Notes: generated from the letters alone by a model not told the origin. 64,000 bases of DNA from Allolobophora icterica (GCA_963556255.1 OY744608.1:4898367-4962366); one strand, 5' to 3'. Positions 10,500 through 23,820 are shown, numbered from the stretch's first letter. Numbers and translations are program-made.

Positions 10500-11107
10500 G
10501 TTTCATATTCGGCCTTAGTAGTCGCCAGATGGAAGGAGCGTATAAAAAATATCTCCATGAAAATTGCTAAAGACCTTGGATTAATGTCTCGCATTTCAAA
10601 ATTGGCACCATCTCAGGTCCGCACAACACTGTGCTATGCCCTTATTTACCCTTATTTTACATATTGCAATATAGTATGGGCTCCTACATACAAATCCAGT
10701 CTTAAAAGCCTTGTCACTCTTCAAAAACGTGCAGTACGATATACAGCGAATATCCCTTGTAGAGCCCACACAGAAGTTAAATTTCAAGAGTATAATACTA
10801 TAAGGCATTGAGAGTCGATCAGATAACGCGTAGGCAGGTTGGGGATTTCACGTACCGCTACGAGCATGGCCAATTACCCTTGTCTTCCAGTAATTTTTTT
10901 ATCCCGCGTTGCAGATCTCCACTCGCACCAAACAAGAAATTTGCGTCCATTTACCAGCTATACGCTCAAACGAATACCAGGTTATTCTCCATGCGACACA
11001 TTGAGGCCTCCATATGGAATGAAATACCACCAATAATTCAGCAACTATCCAGCCTACAATCGTTCAAGCAAAAGTACGGTCTTCCATGTTCGAGGAACAC
11101 TAATTAA
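10500..11107 (+). pseudogene. LINE reverse-transcriptase C-terminal fragment
   Basis: Two plus frames joined by a frameshift near 10800 give the C-terminal (thumb and after) part of a non-LTR reverse transcriptase: LCYALIYPYFTYCNIVWAPT, TLQKRAVRYTANI, then GDFTYRYEHGQLP and EASIWNEIPPIIQQL. The 'Y..LIYPYLTYCN.VW' and 'LQKRA.R' blocks are typical of the CR1/Jockey group, including Crack- and Rex-like elements. The catalytic palm is absent, so this is a 5'-truncated dead copy. Confidence 0.85.
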
Positions 11108-11569
11108 CAGCCCGCAGTTTAATGCCAATAATTTTGTCATGGCTCACATCCGGGACCTTTGCAACACCGGCTAGTCAAACATGGTCGCTTATAGCTGGCT
11201 TAACTAAATAAAAACACTTTTATCAATAGCTGCAGGATTTTGGCATCCTGTCTGTTACTTAGTTTCAGACTATCTATTTATCTAGACTGTCCATAATTTA
11301 CTTTAATCGCATAATTATGTCCTTAATAAATAAATCGCTAAAAGAATCTAGAGCGATTCCTTGTGGTGTGTTTACTTCTGCTCTGATCCAAGTCGCCTCT
11401 CTCCTGAGGACCCGGATGTCACTTTTCTAAAAATAGACGGCCACAAACACCGCCTGCGATGAATCAGAAAAGACGAGCTCTCATTGGCTGATGCGTTGCC
11501 GCTTCATATCCCTTTAGTAATCTTAGTCCCAGGTTAAGCCTTAATAAACCAGAAGGGCGACACTGCCGT

Positions 11570-11668
11570 AATATAATAACCTGGCAGTATCGGTCCCAAG
11601 CTTAGAGAAAGGTGGAGGGTGACGCTAATCATCTTTGTTATGACACAGTTTCGTGGAACAGACACTAA
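11570..11668 (+). repeat. 85-nt hairpin-type repeat
   Basis: Reads cctggcagtatcggtccc to gacacagtttcgtggaacag; the 3' arm is decayed. Confidence 0.6.
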
Positions 11669-11977
11669 CCAGAGTGAATTTATTACTGGACTCTATGGTA
11701 CTTGTAAATGCAGTGAGAAACTTCAATATATCGCCCGTTCATAACCAAACTATTGATAGGCGCTCTTTACACCAGACAACATGATGTTAAATGTAATTGA
11801 GAACTGAAATGTCATCAATAAGCAAAACAATGCTCAGAAAAATAGCAGAGTCACCAGTGATCGGCCCTCGCAACCACGTAGAGCCCAACCAACGAATTCC
11901 CGACTACACATGATAGATAGTGTGCCATCGGTTGATGCCTTGTGCATTAGACACCGGCGCAATTAAAGAAGTTACTA

Positions 11978-11979
<2 letters not shown>

Positions 11980-12049
<70 letters not shown>
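11980..12049. repeat. (AAT)n microsatellite
   Basis: About 23 uninterrupted AAT units. Confidence 0.95.
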
Positions 12050-12050
<1 letters not shown>

Positions 12051-12336
12051 TTGCTAGTAACTTAGACTAACTTGCGTCTATAGTTTGAAGCGACGACAGG
12101 TGACAGCACAAGATTAAATAGAAGATGACGCACATCCGGCTATCTATCTAGCCACCGGATGCACGTAGCAGAGGCACTCGTCGCTTGGCAATCAGTAGAC
12201 TGAAGCGCCACCAGTGGCTAACGGTCGAGGCCAGTACTACGGATTGGACTTTTTCAAACCCTGTACCAAGACCCGCCTTACATCTTTCATCTTACTACCC
12301 GGTTACATACAATAGAGTAACGGTACGCGGCCCTCA

Positions 12337-12371
12337 TATATAACGACTGACAAACAAGTTTAAAAGGTGTT
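12337..12371 (-). promoter_or_regulatory. PSE-like/TATA module M5
   Basis: Minus strand: aacaccttttaaacttg; TATATA starts at 12342, spacing 27. Confidence 0.5.
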
Positions 12372-12374
12372 CCA

Positions 12375-12590
12375 GTAGATCATGAATTAGTCGCGTAGGC
12401 CAAGACGATATACGAACAAATAATTGTAAAACAGTAATAACCGGAGGCAGAACTGAAAAATAAGTTTGGTGTGCAAACTTAGCAACAATAAAATCCAACA
12501 TAATATAAGAAATTTCTTAGGAAATTCTGCAGTTAAACAAAAATAATTCGTCGAATTGGCACAGCAGTTGAATTGCGACTGACATGGCCG
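12375..12590. repeat. Diverged duplicate, partner at 13340-13535
   Basis: Shared landmarks are 'ggccaagacga', 'aaacttagcaaca' and 'aattcgt'. Noncoding. Confidence 0.6.
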
Positions 12591-12620
12591 TTGACATACG
12601 CAAAATCCAGATCTATTTAA

Positions 12621-12656
12621 ACACCTTTAAAAGGCGGTCATCAATCACTATATATA
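12621..12656 (+). promoter_or_regulatory. PSE-like/TATA module P10
   Basis: Box acacctttaaaaggc; TATATATAAG at 12649, spacing 27. Confidence 0.5.
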
Positions 12657-13039
12657 AGATCGTCGACCGCTTTCAAAGTATTAGTTATGACAAATTATGC
12701 TAGAGTGCACCTACTGCTGATTGCATGTGAAACATGCGAGGAAGAAGGAGAGCGGTCCCTAAATTAGTCCTGAAAGACAGCCATTGTTAGAAAGTGTTTG
12801 TGACTTCATTTTCATAGACTCGACATTTGAGAGCCTATAGCCAATCCTCTCCCTGGCCATATGATCTTCCCACCGACAGTGTACTCCGTTTATAGCTGTG
12901 TACTATAGTTCCGCAACTGGAACAGAAATTTGTATTGATTGTGTTGCCATGATAGTTTGTTAGTATTGTACTGTCATGCTTGTATCAAAATCAGTGTGTT
13001 GTGATGACGGTGTTGTCATGATTGTGTTGTCGTGTAATT

Positions 13040-13250
13040 TTTGATGCATGTGATTATCTTTCTCTGGTCATATCTAAAAAAACTTTTTGTGAACAACTTT
13101 TTTCAATCGCTGGACCGAGATTTCGTAATTCTCTCCCTGTTTCTGTGCGCTCTGCTCAGTCTCTTGCGTCACATCTTTCTCAAATTAAAACTTACCTTTT
13201 TCAAATTCCTTATCTATAATATAGGCTGCCTCTCTTAGAAACAGATCTGA
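13040..13250 (+). pseudogene. LINE 3'-end fragment
   Basis: A frame at 13022-13219 contains LFSIAGPRFRNSLPVSVRSA and QSLASHLSQIKTYLF, the typical last block of CR1/L2-like reverse transcriptases ('F..AAP..WNSLP', then 'F...LK..LF'). The same end fragment, frameshifted, recurs at 23940-24100. Confidence 0.75.
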
Positions 13251-13535
13251 TTAGCCCGTTTCAAAGCTGTTTCAATTAGATCAGGCAAAGTTCACAAATA
13301 CCGCTGCCGAACGAAACTCAACCACAAGCAGGATGGGCCTTCCCGATTCAGTCACGTGGGCCAAGACGACATCCGAACGAAATACCGTAAAGCAGTAGGC
13401 TACTAATCCCTTGCAAAACTGAAGAATAAATTCTCTGCGTAAACTTAGCAACAGTAAATAAAAAATGTTAGACATTATTTCCAAAATTCTGCACTTAGAC
13501 AGAATTCGTTGAAGAGCGACTGGCACTTGAACACC

Positions 13536-14160
13536 TTTAGAACGGTTAGAAGGGTTTTCTGGGAATGAGATGGCAGATTCCCTTGCGAAAGAAGCTCTAA
13601 GCATAGCTTAAGTCAATGCTACTAATTATTTGGAATTGACTGAAATTTAATCTTTTATTAAAACCTCATTTTTGTCACTGCGCACGATTTTGAAACAGAA
13701 CTCTCCACGTAATAAGTTTCGCTGTACATTTAATTTTTGCTTGAACACCTTTAAAACTGATTTATAAGAACTTTTAATTGCCGACTGTTTACGTTTGCTA
13801 ATTTGGCTAGTCTTTGAACGAAATTTCAGGAATATAATGTGTGAGAGAGCTTAGTTAAAGGTGTCCAAAAAAGGGCGACACTAAAAATCTTTCCCATGAC
13901 CCAGTGTCGATATACAGCAGCTAACTAACAGCTATTGCTACTTTTAAAGCACTTCTAAAAGGCAGAGATAAAAAGAAGAATTATAAGATGTAAGAAGCTA
14001 CTTAGTTTGGTTATCGGTGTTTTAGTACTACCGATTTCAAATCATATCAAATCATGCCAAACGAGAATCAATCAAAATGTGTAACTGTCGTTAACCTCTG
14101 GATACCTCCATAAACTTGCAAGTCATGATGAGCATAGTTAATTGAAAGAAGCTTAGTTCC
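13536..14160. other. Noncoding stretch
   Basis: Contains module M6 and two GACACC-like boxes (13540, 13743) without a TATA at the usual spacing. No gene. Confidence 0.45.
13831..13865 (-). promoter_or_regulatory. PSE-like/TATA module M6
   Basis: Minus strand: gacacctttaactaagc; TATATT starts at 13836, spacing 27. Confidence 0.45.
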
Positions 14161-14509
14161 TGTTGACGCCCTCTGTGACCGAGCTGACTCCACTCTTTTT
14201 GACTGTCCTTAACAATCCTAGTCATACTCTCCATAGCCTCCTCCCCCCTGTCAAGACCAGCACCTATTCGCTCGGCCCCCGTCCGCATAACCCTGAGGTC
14301 CCCAGGGCTGATACACTGTCTAGAAAACATTTTATCATTAGCATGCTCAACTTAGGAATTTGAACATTAATTGGATTTAAATTAATTTTTCTTTTCCTTT
14401 TATTTAGGTTGCTTGTGCCTGTTCTTGATGTGTTCAGTTTCTTGTTACTTGTATTAACCCGTTTGTTAGCCGCAGTGCGTTTGTAGGCGGAGCATTAAAG
14501 TCCATACTT
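14160..14509 (+). pseudogene. LINE 3' end running into (CTTA)n
   Basis: The frame at 14163-14363 reads LNNPSHTLHSLLPP, RPHNPEVPRADTLSRKHFII and SMLNLGI, the kind of C-terminal tail seen in CR1/Jockey-group reverse transcriptases. After the stop comes about 140 bp of 3' untranslated sequence ('gtaggcggagcattaaag'), and the CTTA array starts immediately. The array may descend from the element's 3' tandem tail. Confidence 0.65.
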
Positions 14510-14975
<466 letters not shown>

Positions 14976-15017
14976 AACAGCCGTTAAGCCGATCTGAACT
15001 TCGCCGCTGCACTTACT

Positions 15018-15101
15018 CTGGTACTGCCATTCCAAAGCCTGGATGAATTGGGAGGGTGCCGCTAATTATCTTTGTTTAACACAATGTATAAAAACAGGAA
15101 G
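15018..15101 (+). repeat. 85-nt hairpin-type repeat (decayed)
   Basis: Reads ctggtactgccattcc to ataaaaacaggaag. Confidence 0.55.
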
Positions 15102-15149
15102 AATTACTATTCTAGTCTGATAGGCAGTCTTAATGTTAGGGTATTTGTT

Positions 15150-15360
15150 TTCTTAGCCTCGAAATATAGGAGATCCGGTGGTCAGTCCTTTTCCCTCGAT
15201 GCCTGATATTCCCACTGACAGTGTACGTTCAAAGTATTCAGTTTATATCTATATTATCTGGGAGTGCCCATGTAAGTCAATGGAATGTTTAATCCCATAC
15301 TTCTTCTTGTCTTAGAGGCCAGCGTGCTATCCACTAGGCAATCGTGCACTTAGAATCCTT
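15150..15360 (-). repeat. tRNA-derived SINE copy
   Basis: The minus strand begins gtgcacgattgcctagtgg then atagcacgctggcctc, a good tRNA D-arm/A-box and anticodon-arm likeness. It ends in the shared body with 'gtcagtgggaatatcaggc'. Confidence 0.7.
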
Positions 15361-15466
15361 TAAAGCGTTTTCATCCGACGCTAATAATTTTTGTCAACAA
15401 ACATCTTGATTAGCAGAAGCTACACACAATAAAATTAACTCCGCTGTATATTTTCGTTTCTTCTTG

Positions 15467-15503
15467 GACACCTTTCAAACGCATTCACCAGTCGCCATAT
15501 TAA
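15467..15503 (+). promoter_or_regulatory. PSE-like/TATA module P11 (degenerate)
   Basis: Box gacacctttcaaacgc; weak TATTAA at 15498, spacing 29. Confidence 0.35.
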
Positions 15504-15704
15504 AAGGCCAGCATGAAATTTAATAACTTATGCTTTAAAACTCTGCAAACAACTTGACTACGCCGTATTCCTGTTTTACTTCGACACCTTTAAAACGCTG
15601 TCATCAGAGCTAAATAATGCTAAGCCAGCACAAAATTTCTTAATAACTTAGTGTACTGCGTATAATGTTTACCATGAGACAAAGTCGTTAAAGGGCAACT
15701 CGGT

Positions 15705-15840
15705 TATAATGAGTTCACTGACCGTACACGTTGGTGGAAAGATAAGAAGGCGCGGGAGAGGACCAGCCACCCGCCCTCATGTGCCGAGTCTAAGAAAATG
15801 ATGTAAGTAACGCTTCATACCCATGCCTGTGAGCTAGATT
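15705..15840 (+). repeat. SINE 3' body fragment
   Basis: Has 'ggtggaaagataagaa', 'gggagaggaccagccacc' and 'atgccgagtctaagaaaa'. No head. Confidence 0.55.
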
Positions 15841-16283
15841 AAGGAACTGCTCTTCTTCATCTACATACGTATATACATGTATATGCATCTCTGAGATTTC
15901 ACAAGCAGCGATCTCGTCTACAGTTTTAGCAGTCGCCAGATGTCGTTGAACCCTGCAGTTTTATTTTAGCGAGTCATCGGACTCGCTTGATACCATTGAA
16001 TCCCTTGGGATTTCGATATGGAGGTGGCATGTCGGTATAACGTACATTAGTTGACGCTATGTTCATTAATAATGTGACGACGTAGAAGTTTTTTTCTAAA
16101 TCCCGTTGCTCAGTGTTTAACTGACATGTCGCTAGGGATCACTCGAACAACTAGGAAAGGCTATTCGTTAGATTAGGAGCATTTCAAATTATTTTCAAAT
16201 TACTAAATATATTGTTCAATGTAATCTAGAGATAGGCAATTTTTCTGCAATTTCAGGATAAAACAGTCTATACTTAATACTAA

Positions 16284-17588
<1,305 letters not shown>

Positions 17589-17789
17589 TAACCATGGGCT
17601 CAACGCCCGTAGGTTTCCGATGCCTTTCTGACAGTGTCTGTCCACCCTGTCCAGTGCCGAGTGGCACTGTGAGTCTTCTTCTTTTGTTTGTGCCTTCCAT
17701 TATTCCACCGAATCACAGCTTACACCAGTGTGGGTTCAACGACGGGGAAAGCGCGCTGCTGCAATGTAGCGGATAAAAAAAATTATTTG

Positions 17790-17823
17790 GACACCTTTAA
17801 AACGTTATTAATTTTGTTATAAA
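17790..17823 (+). promoter_or_regulatory. PSE-like/TATA module P12
   Basis: Box gacacctttaaaacg; TATAAAAAG at 17818, spacing 26. Confidence 0.5.
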
Positions 17824-18418
17824 AAGTGAGACACGATGCCAGCTTTGAATCTTGTTTCTTGGATTGCTGTGGTTGGACTTGCAGCAAGAGAAGCAGAAGC
17901 GTAAATGCAAATGTAAATCTCCGGAATTTCTCATCGCCACACAAAAGCAACGTCAGGAGATCAGCTTAATCACCGGCGCTATATCCCCTCAGTTGTGCTA
18001 GGGTGATTTAGCATTTATTTGACTCTGAGTTCATGGAACTTCCAGTCGCAACTACCGCTGAGCACATGACTTCATTTTAGTAACTACTGCAAGTTGAGCA
18101 GTTTAAATACTTGTGCTTATTTGCCCAACGATTTCTATGTAGTTTCGGTTCCACGTCTGAAGAATCATTTTCTTCTACGAAACTATTAAAAAATATACGC
18201 AGCGATCCACGCTCACTGAAAACCAGTTAGATACGCTTATCTCTTTAACCATGACATGTGTTTAACCACACATTGACAATACCACACTCCATTTAATTGT
18301 TTCAACCATTCTTTCTTTTGGATTACTACTCCTTGACATTACACAGCCATGCGATATTTAAACGTTCACCCGCTAGACAAGAAGGGAAGTTATCAGATTA
18401 TTGAAAGCGAGCAGCGGA

Positions 18419-18456
18419 TATATATAAGGCTTTGTTGGAAACGTTTTAAAGGTAGC
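18419..18456 (-). promoter_or_regulatory. PSE-like/TATA module M7
   Basis: Minus strand: gctacctttaaaacg; TATATA starts at 18426, spacing 28. Confidence 0.45.
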
Positions 18457-18716
18457 TAACTATAGTATTGCACAACTTTTGGATCACAAAACATCAATAA
18501 TTGCTGCACATTTAAGTGCCAATTACTGAATTACAACTGTATGAACCGCAAGTGGTTTCTCATTCACATGCATTTGCCATTGAATGTTTCAATAGCAACA
18601 CGATTTGGTTTTGATATCTGAAGATTTTTTAGCTAATCTTATCTAGTTTATGGAAACATTTTCCAAATAAAGATGCGTGGCCCGTCGGAAGTTACACAAT
18701 GGCATGTTTTGGTCCT

Positions 18717-18945
18717 TGGTGCAAGGCCACTCGCTATGGGGAGGCGAGATGGTCACTCGCCAAGGGGAAATGGTCACTCCCAAAGGGAGTTAGACAATCA
18801 CTCATTAAGGGATGGTAACTCGCCAAATGGAGGAGAGATGGCTACTAGCTAAAAGGAGGGGAGACTTTAACTCGTTGAGGGAAGGGGAGATGGTCAATCG
18901 CTAAGCGAGTGGAGATGGTCACTCGCTGGGGGCAGGGGCGTCCGC
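18717..18945. repeat. Degenerate minisatellite, unit near gatggtcactcgctaagggg
   Basis: Irregular 25-30-bp units. The same unit builds the array at 39180-39360, and both arrays are followed by 'ccgatagca', so they are related loci. A small block with 'caggggcgtccg' at one end and its near-complement 'cggacgccca' at the other sits at 18936-18993. Confidence 0.65.
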
Positions 18946-19071
18946 AGCAATTTTTAGGGCGGGGAAATGCCCCCTTTAACCATCCGGACGCCCACGGAGA
19001 TTGGCAGCCGATAGCATTTATAAGGCAAGCTAATGTACATTGATTTCTATAGTCAGTCGCAAGATCGTTTT

Positions 19072-19168
19072 TAATTGGTTAGTTGCTGTTTCACTACACT
19101 ATGTCATAACGTAGATGATTAGCGTCGTCCTCCTCTTTTCCCCAGGCTTGAGACTGGCACTCTCAGAG
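19072..19168 (-). repeat. 85-nt hairpin-type repeat
   Basis: Minus strand: cgtactctgagagtgccag to gtagtgaaacagcaacta. Confidence 0.6.
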
Positions 19169-19256
19169 TACGAGCAGTGGTGGAGTTAGAACCATGGCCT
19201 AAGCTTATATAGCATTGGTTGCTGTCGTTTTACTGGTATCGGAGGAGAGTGCCCTA

Positions 19257-19500
19257 ACCCAGTGCTTCCGAAAGTAGTGTTCGCGGACCGGTGCCAGTCC
19301 GCGAACCCTCAGTTGCCGATCCGCAAAGTGAGCCAAGAAACTGAACAAAAAAGACAATAGAAGGTTTCTCGATTTGGTCTCGCTTCGAACTATCTTTAAA
19401 AAGACACGGTTGTCTCGCAGTCAAAGCTACATTTTTCATAAAAATTAAACAGATTTGTTCAGGGAATAAACGTTTTTCAGCTATTGTAACCGAAAACTGT
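19257..19500. mobile_element. Possible hAT 5' end fragment
   Basis: Begins cagtgcttccgaaagtag followed by 'ttcgcggaccggtgcc', a style common at hAT termini. The other end and target duplication are not found. Confidence 0.3.
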
Positions 19501-19525
19501 AGAAGAAATAGTTATTCGACGAATT

Positions 19526-19526
19526 C

Positions 19527-19590
<64 letters not shown>
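19526..19590. repeat. (TTGA)n microsatellite
   Basis: About 16 TTGA units. Confidence 0.95.
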
Positions 19591-19592
<2 letters not shown>

Positions 19593-20054
19593 TGCTGACA
19601 GAGCAAATAGAAGTTGTTCTCCTTCACTAGTTATTTTGATCGTAGCATTTGCAGTGTTCTAATTGATTTGTAAGAATTCTGCGGTAGGCCTACTTAAACA
19701 AACATCATAAGGCAAACCGGACTCGGACCCCTTTCTACTAGTCTTTAGAAAACTCCCTCTGACATGACGCAGCGCTCGTGAATAAGCAGGTGCCCTGCGT
19801 TTGGCTTTCAAGTGACCGTTTAGAAGTTTGAGATTACGATTACGATTACCAGCCAGTTATGGTTGAACATGTGAAGAATTGAAGATACTTGCGCCATCTT
19901 ACGAGTGAGCATTTCTCGCTTATAAACATTTAAATTTTGTGAACAAATGTGGCGCCAGCTGGCGAATGTTTGTGATAAAAACCGAACTCCAATTTGTAGT
20001 GTTGCCATAATTTATATCGATTATTGATGCGGATAACGTTTATTTCTTAAATTG
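19591..20054. other. Noncoding stretch
   Basis: A fragment at about 19770-19850 ('aataagcaggtgccctgcg') is shared with the P6/P7 duplicated region. No gene. Confidence 0.4.
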
Positions 20055-20100
20055 AAAATACGTCAGCGGTCCTGGCATTACCCAATATAAATATTACTCA

Positions 20101-20375
20101 GTATTACTCCATTCTCCGTTGTAGAGATACTTTGAAAATGTTTTGTAAGTTAGACGGCAACAAACCTTTTAGCAGAAAATGTCTATGAAACAATATCTGG
20201 AAACAACTACATTCTCAACAAGGAAACTAGCCCTAAATTGCAAAGTAGTTAAACATAATTATAGGCCTCTTCTTAGACACCTTTTAAATTGTTTTCACAG
20301 ACCTTATAATAATCAGCGGTCTTGTTGAAATAAAATATATTCTTGGCATTGTTACCGCTAAACAAGAGATACCGT

Positions 20376-20416
<41 letters not shown>

Positions 20417-20573
20417 ACTACTACTACTACTTTGCAATTTAGAGCTAGTTTCCTTGTTGAGAATGTAGTTGTTTCCAGATATTGTTTCATCGACATTTTC
20501 TGCTAAAAGGTATGTTGCCGTCTAACTTACAAAACATTTTCAAAGTATCTCTACAACGGAGAATGGAGTAATA
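20101..20573. repeat. Internal fold-back, about 148-bp arms
   Basis: Arms 20101-20249 and 20427-20573 are reverse complements with only about three mismatches. The 177-bp spacer holds module P13 and a CTG/CTA tract (20376-20430). A transcript would fold into a long hairpin. Confidence 0.85.
20276..20310 (+). promoter_or_regulatory. PSE-like/TATA module P13
   Basis: Box gacaccttttaaattg; TATAAT at 20305, spacing 27. It lies in the loop of a fold-back. Confidence 0.45.
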
Positions 20574-20724
20574 GTCTAGGCTTGGAATTCAAAAAAAGGC
20601 TCTAGAAATCACCCTTAGAAGCAAATCATGTAACAATTTGCTAACCGGCGTTTCTAGACTAATTTGACCCTGCTGAAAACGAAAATCGCGGTTAGCAAGC
20701 TGGATTTTTAGCGGTTGCATGGGA

Positions 20725-21260
20725 AAACAAGATGGCGGCCAAAATGGCGGCCACTATCTTCAAATGGCTATAAGTAAAGTCATGTATGGGATGGAAACAT
20801 GATCTTAGAGTTTAAATTAACATTTTCGGGGTCAAGGAATGCGATGGAACTAAAGACAAATATGTAGCACTGCCAGAAACAAAATGGCGGACACAATGGC
20901 GGCCAAATATCTTCAAATAGCTACAAGTAAAGCCATGTATGTGATGGAAACAAGATTTTAGAGTCTAAGTTAACGTTTTCGGGGTCAAGGAATGCGATGG
21001 AACTAAAGACAAATATGTAGCAGTGCCAGAAAACAAAATGGCGGACAAAATGGCGGACAAATATCTTCAAATAGCTACAAGTAAAGCCATGTATGTGATG
21101 GAAACATGATTTTAGAGTCTAAGTTAACGTTTTCGGGGTCAAAGAATGCGATTGAACTAAAGACAAGTATGTTGCACTGCCAGAAAACAAAATGGCGCCC
21201 AAAATGGCGGCCAATTATCTTCAAATGGTTATAGAAAATGGCGGACAAAATGGCGGTCAG
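20725..21260 (+). repeat. 153-bp tandem repeats with ATGGCGG clusters
   Basis: Units start near 20741, 20881 and 21036, with a partial at 21189. Each opens with one to three copies of AAAATGGCGG and contains 'gcgatggaactaaagac'. AAGATGGCGGC (present at 20729) matches the vertebrate YY1 consensus; whether that matters here is inference. Confidence 0.8.
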
Positions 21261-21442
21261 TCTGGAGTAGTGTTTTCTTGGTCAAAGCATACAAAGGAAG
21301 TAACATTCTATATCATTCACTGATGTTATTACAGTTTAACCATCATTATTTACATGACATTTTTAGTAGCCTGTGATTGCTGTTTGACCATTTATACATT
21401 AGGTACACAACATTCGTGTTTCATGACTTAACTTAAGCTATT

Positions 21443-21718
21443 TCAAGCATTGTTGCAGTCAATGAAATTGCAAATAGGTGTACATGGCAAGTTCACATTT
21501 CGACAGCAGCAGCGCTTGGTGTTACACTTATCAACTTCGCATGATTTAGAGTAGACAAACTCCAGACACGACTGGGGCACCGGACCAATTGTAGACAGTA
21601 GACCACACTGGTACGAGAACACCTTCTTCATCCACTCTCCATCCTGATGAGGCTGGTGTCGAAGCATCAATGTGTGAAAGATAGGCCTTTTCCTAAATGA
21701 CAGTTTGGAAATGAGCAC
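21443..21718 (-). pseudogene. Cys-rich transposon-associated C-terminal remnant
   Basis: The 91-codon minus-strand frame ends with CEVDKCNTKRCCCRNVNLPC followed by TPICNFIDCNNA. The spacing C-x4-C-x4-C-C-C-x6-C-x3-C resembles the Cys-rich tails (CXC-like) often seen at the C-termini of invertebrate transposon-linked proteins. The start is arbitrary and nothing upstream is recognisable, so this is a remnant. It lies inside the TIR element at 20055-21923. Confidence 0.45.
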
Positions 21719-21923
21719 GTCTAAAAGGCTGCTTGATTATGTCACTGCATGGTGAAGAGAATCAGTTTTTTAGTTTTCCCGAACATAACATATCGTGCCT
21801 CATTGCATGTCTTGACGTTGTCATTTGTTTTACACAATCTTACCACAAATTCCTCTGCGTTTGCTCTAGCTTTCTGATAGGTAATATTTATATTGGGTAA
21901 TGCCAGGACCGCTGACGTATTTT

Positions 21924-22385
<462 letters not shown>

Positions 22386-22440
22386 TATCCAGTGAGCAAA
22401 TTGGCATGGTATAGGATCTGAAATCTGCCTCTGAGTATAT

Positions 22441-22528
22441 TCTGGTGGTGCCAGTCCAAAGCCTGGAGAAAGTAGGGGCTGTTCCTGATCACTTTGGTTA
22501 TGACACAGCGTCGTTAAACAGGAACTAC
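22441..22528 (+). repeat. 85-nt hairpin-type repeat
   Basis: Reads tctggtggtgccagtcc to cagcgtcgttaaacagg. Confidence 0.65.
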
Positions 22529-22554
22529 TACTACTTATGTCTGAAAATAGGTTT

Positions 22555-22800
22555 GAAGTGTCAGCGACTTTATTTTCTAAACCTTGACATATGATGTCCA
22601 GTGGACAGCCGTATCCCTAGCTGTCTGACCTTCGCACTGACATGTGGTCATAGTGTATGATCATTGGTCAGTGTATGGACAGTTTATCCCTGTGTTCTGT
22701 AGGAGCGTAAGCGGAACAAAAAATTTGAGAAATTTATCTTCCCCCGGTGGAGATCTGAATCCGAGTTGAAACCAGCGTGCTAACCATTGGAGTGTCGTGC
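22555..22800 (-). repeat. tRNA-derived SINE copy
   Basis: Minus strand: gagcacgacactccaatgg, then ttagcacgctggttt (A-box-like), 'ggattcagatctccacc' (weak B box), then the shared body 'aaatttctcaaatttttt'. Confidence 0.7.
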
Positions 22801-23576
22801 TCTTTAAAACGGTTGCATCCGCTCTAATGAAATTCATCAATATGTCCTCTATTCAAATAATTCTGACTTAATGCACCTTCTATTATAATTTATCTTTTTT
22901 ATTATGTTAAGGGTTATGATGTGTGATTTGGAGTATAGACGAGATTCTCAGACGAGAAAACAGGGAAGGAACACTGCCGTTGTACAGAATCACACGTGTT
23001 CATATAGGGTCAGAATAAATAGATTTAAAGGTGTCTAACGCTAGATACAGGAGGAGGTTAATAATATTCTGACGTAATACAGCTTCTATTATAATTTCTG
23101 TAATTTGAAGTACAGCAGAGGAGTAGTTGAGGAGTTGTATCTAACAGATCAGGCGATTGAATGAAAGTTACAGATATATTATTGTCTGAAAGAAACGAAT
23201 AAACGGTGCCAAAATGACGAATAAAGGAGGAGGGTGACTATACGTAGGCCTAATGTTTTTGTCATGGCACATGCCTTATTTCATAACAGAAATGGAGTCC
23301 AAATAATGCCTTCAGTATAAGCATTCAGTTAAGGAAAATCTTATTTTCCAGCCCTTTAATCAGTTCTAATCGCTCCACTAACGTCAAAGTTGTACAGAAG
23401 CGTTTTAAGGAAGTTACAGGAACAGCATGAATGACGAACACTAAACGGAGTGTTTATGATTCGGTTTGCACACTCCGGAATGTCGTCCGGAAGCAATGTT
23501 TCTTTCTATACTGATACGGACCACAGTGCAGCTAAGACAGACGACTGGACAGCAGGAGTCGTTTATTGTCCATGGG

Positions 23577-23820
23577 CAGAGGCGTAGCGACCGCCCACCG
23601 TACCCTCCGACCGGAGGGGCCCCTTCCTGGAAGGGGCCCCTAAAAGAGGCAAAAAATAACCGTGAATGTCGGAAATGGAATACATGTACACTGTAGGGCG
23701 TAGGCCTATGTATACATAATATGAACCTTATATCAATATACCGCATTCCAGTTTCCGCATATGTAAGGGGCCCCGGACGTATGTTCGGAGGGAGCGACGT
23801 TCTTTGTTGCTACGGCTCTG
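23577..23820. mobile_element. hAT-like MITE, 244 bp, TSD tccatggg
   Basis: The ends are cagaggcgtagcga and, inverted, cagagccgtagcaa. Perfect 8-bp target duplications tccatggg lie at 23569-23576 and 23821-23828. An inner palindrome surrounds 'ggggccccttcctgg'. No coding capacity. Confidence 0.88.

Larger units (their letters stand above)
11108..12360. other. Noncoding stretch
   Basis: Contains one 85-nt repeat (11570-11668), an (AAT)n array (11980-12049) and otherwise unassigned AT-rich sequence. No coding signal seen. Confidence 0.5.
17589..18716. other. Noncoding stretch
   Basis: Contains modules P12 and M7, a tract at 18040-18170 duplicated at 38030-38160, and a small LINE-like piece at 18260-18330 also seen near 33790. 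No gene. Confidence 0.5.
20055..21923. mobile_element. TIR element with 43-bp terminal inverted repeats
   Basis: The ends 20055-20097 and 21881-21923 are perfect 43-bp inverted repeats starting aaaatacgtcagcggtcc. No target duplication is obvious, so the superfamily is open. Inside, in order: a long fold-back (arms 20101-20249 and 20427-20573), about 3.5 tandem 153-bp units rich in ATGGCGG (20725-21260), and a Cys-rich reading frame on the minus strand (21443-21718). It has no recognisable transposase core and looks like a non-autonomous derivative. Confidence 0.75.
22440..23576. repeat. Segmental duplicate of 1-725
   Basis: See the entry at 1-725. This copy also contains a minus-strand SINE at 22555-22800 that the left copy lacks, so the SINE inserted after the duplication. 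The flanking array and element differ. Confidence 0.7.

Noticed and set aside
15583..15620. Further modules at 15583 and 29318
   Set aside because: The box is good but the TATA position is decayed (aaataa, ttatttatt). Probably dead copies; excluded from the count of 39.
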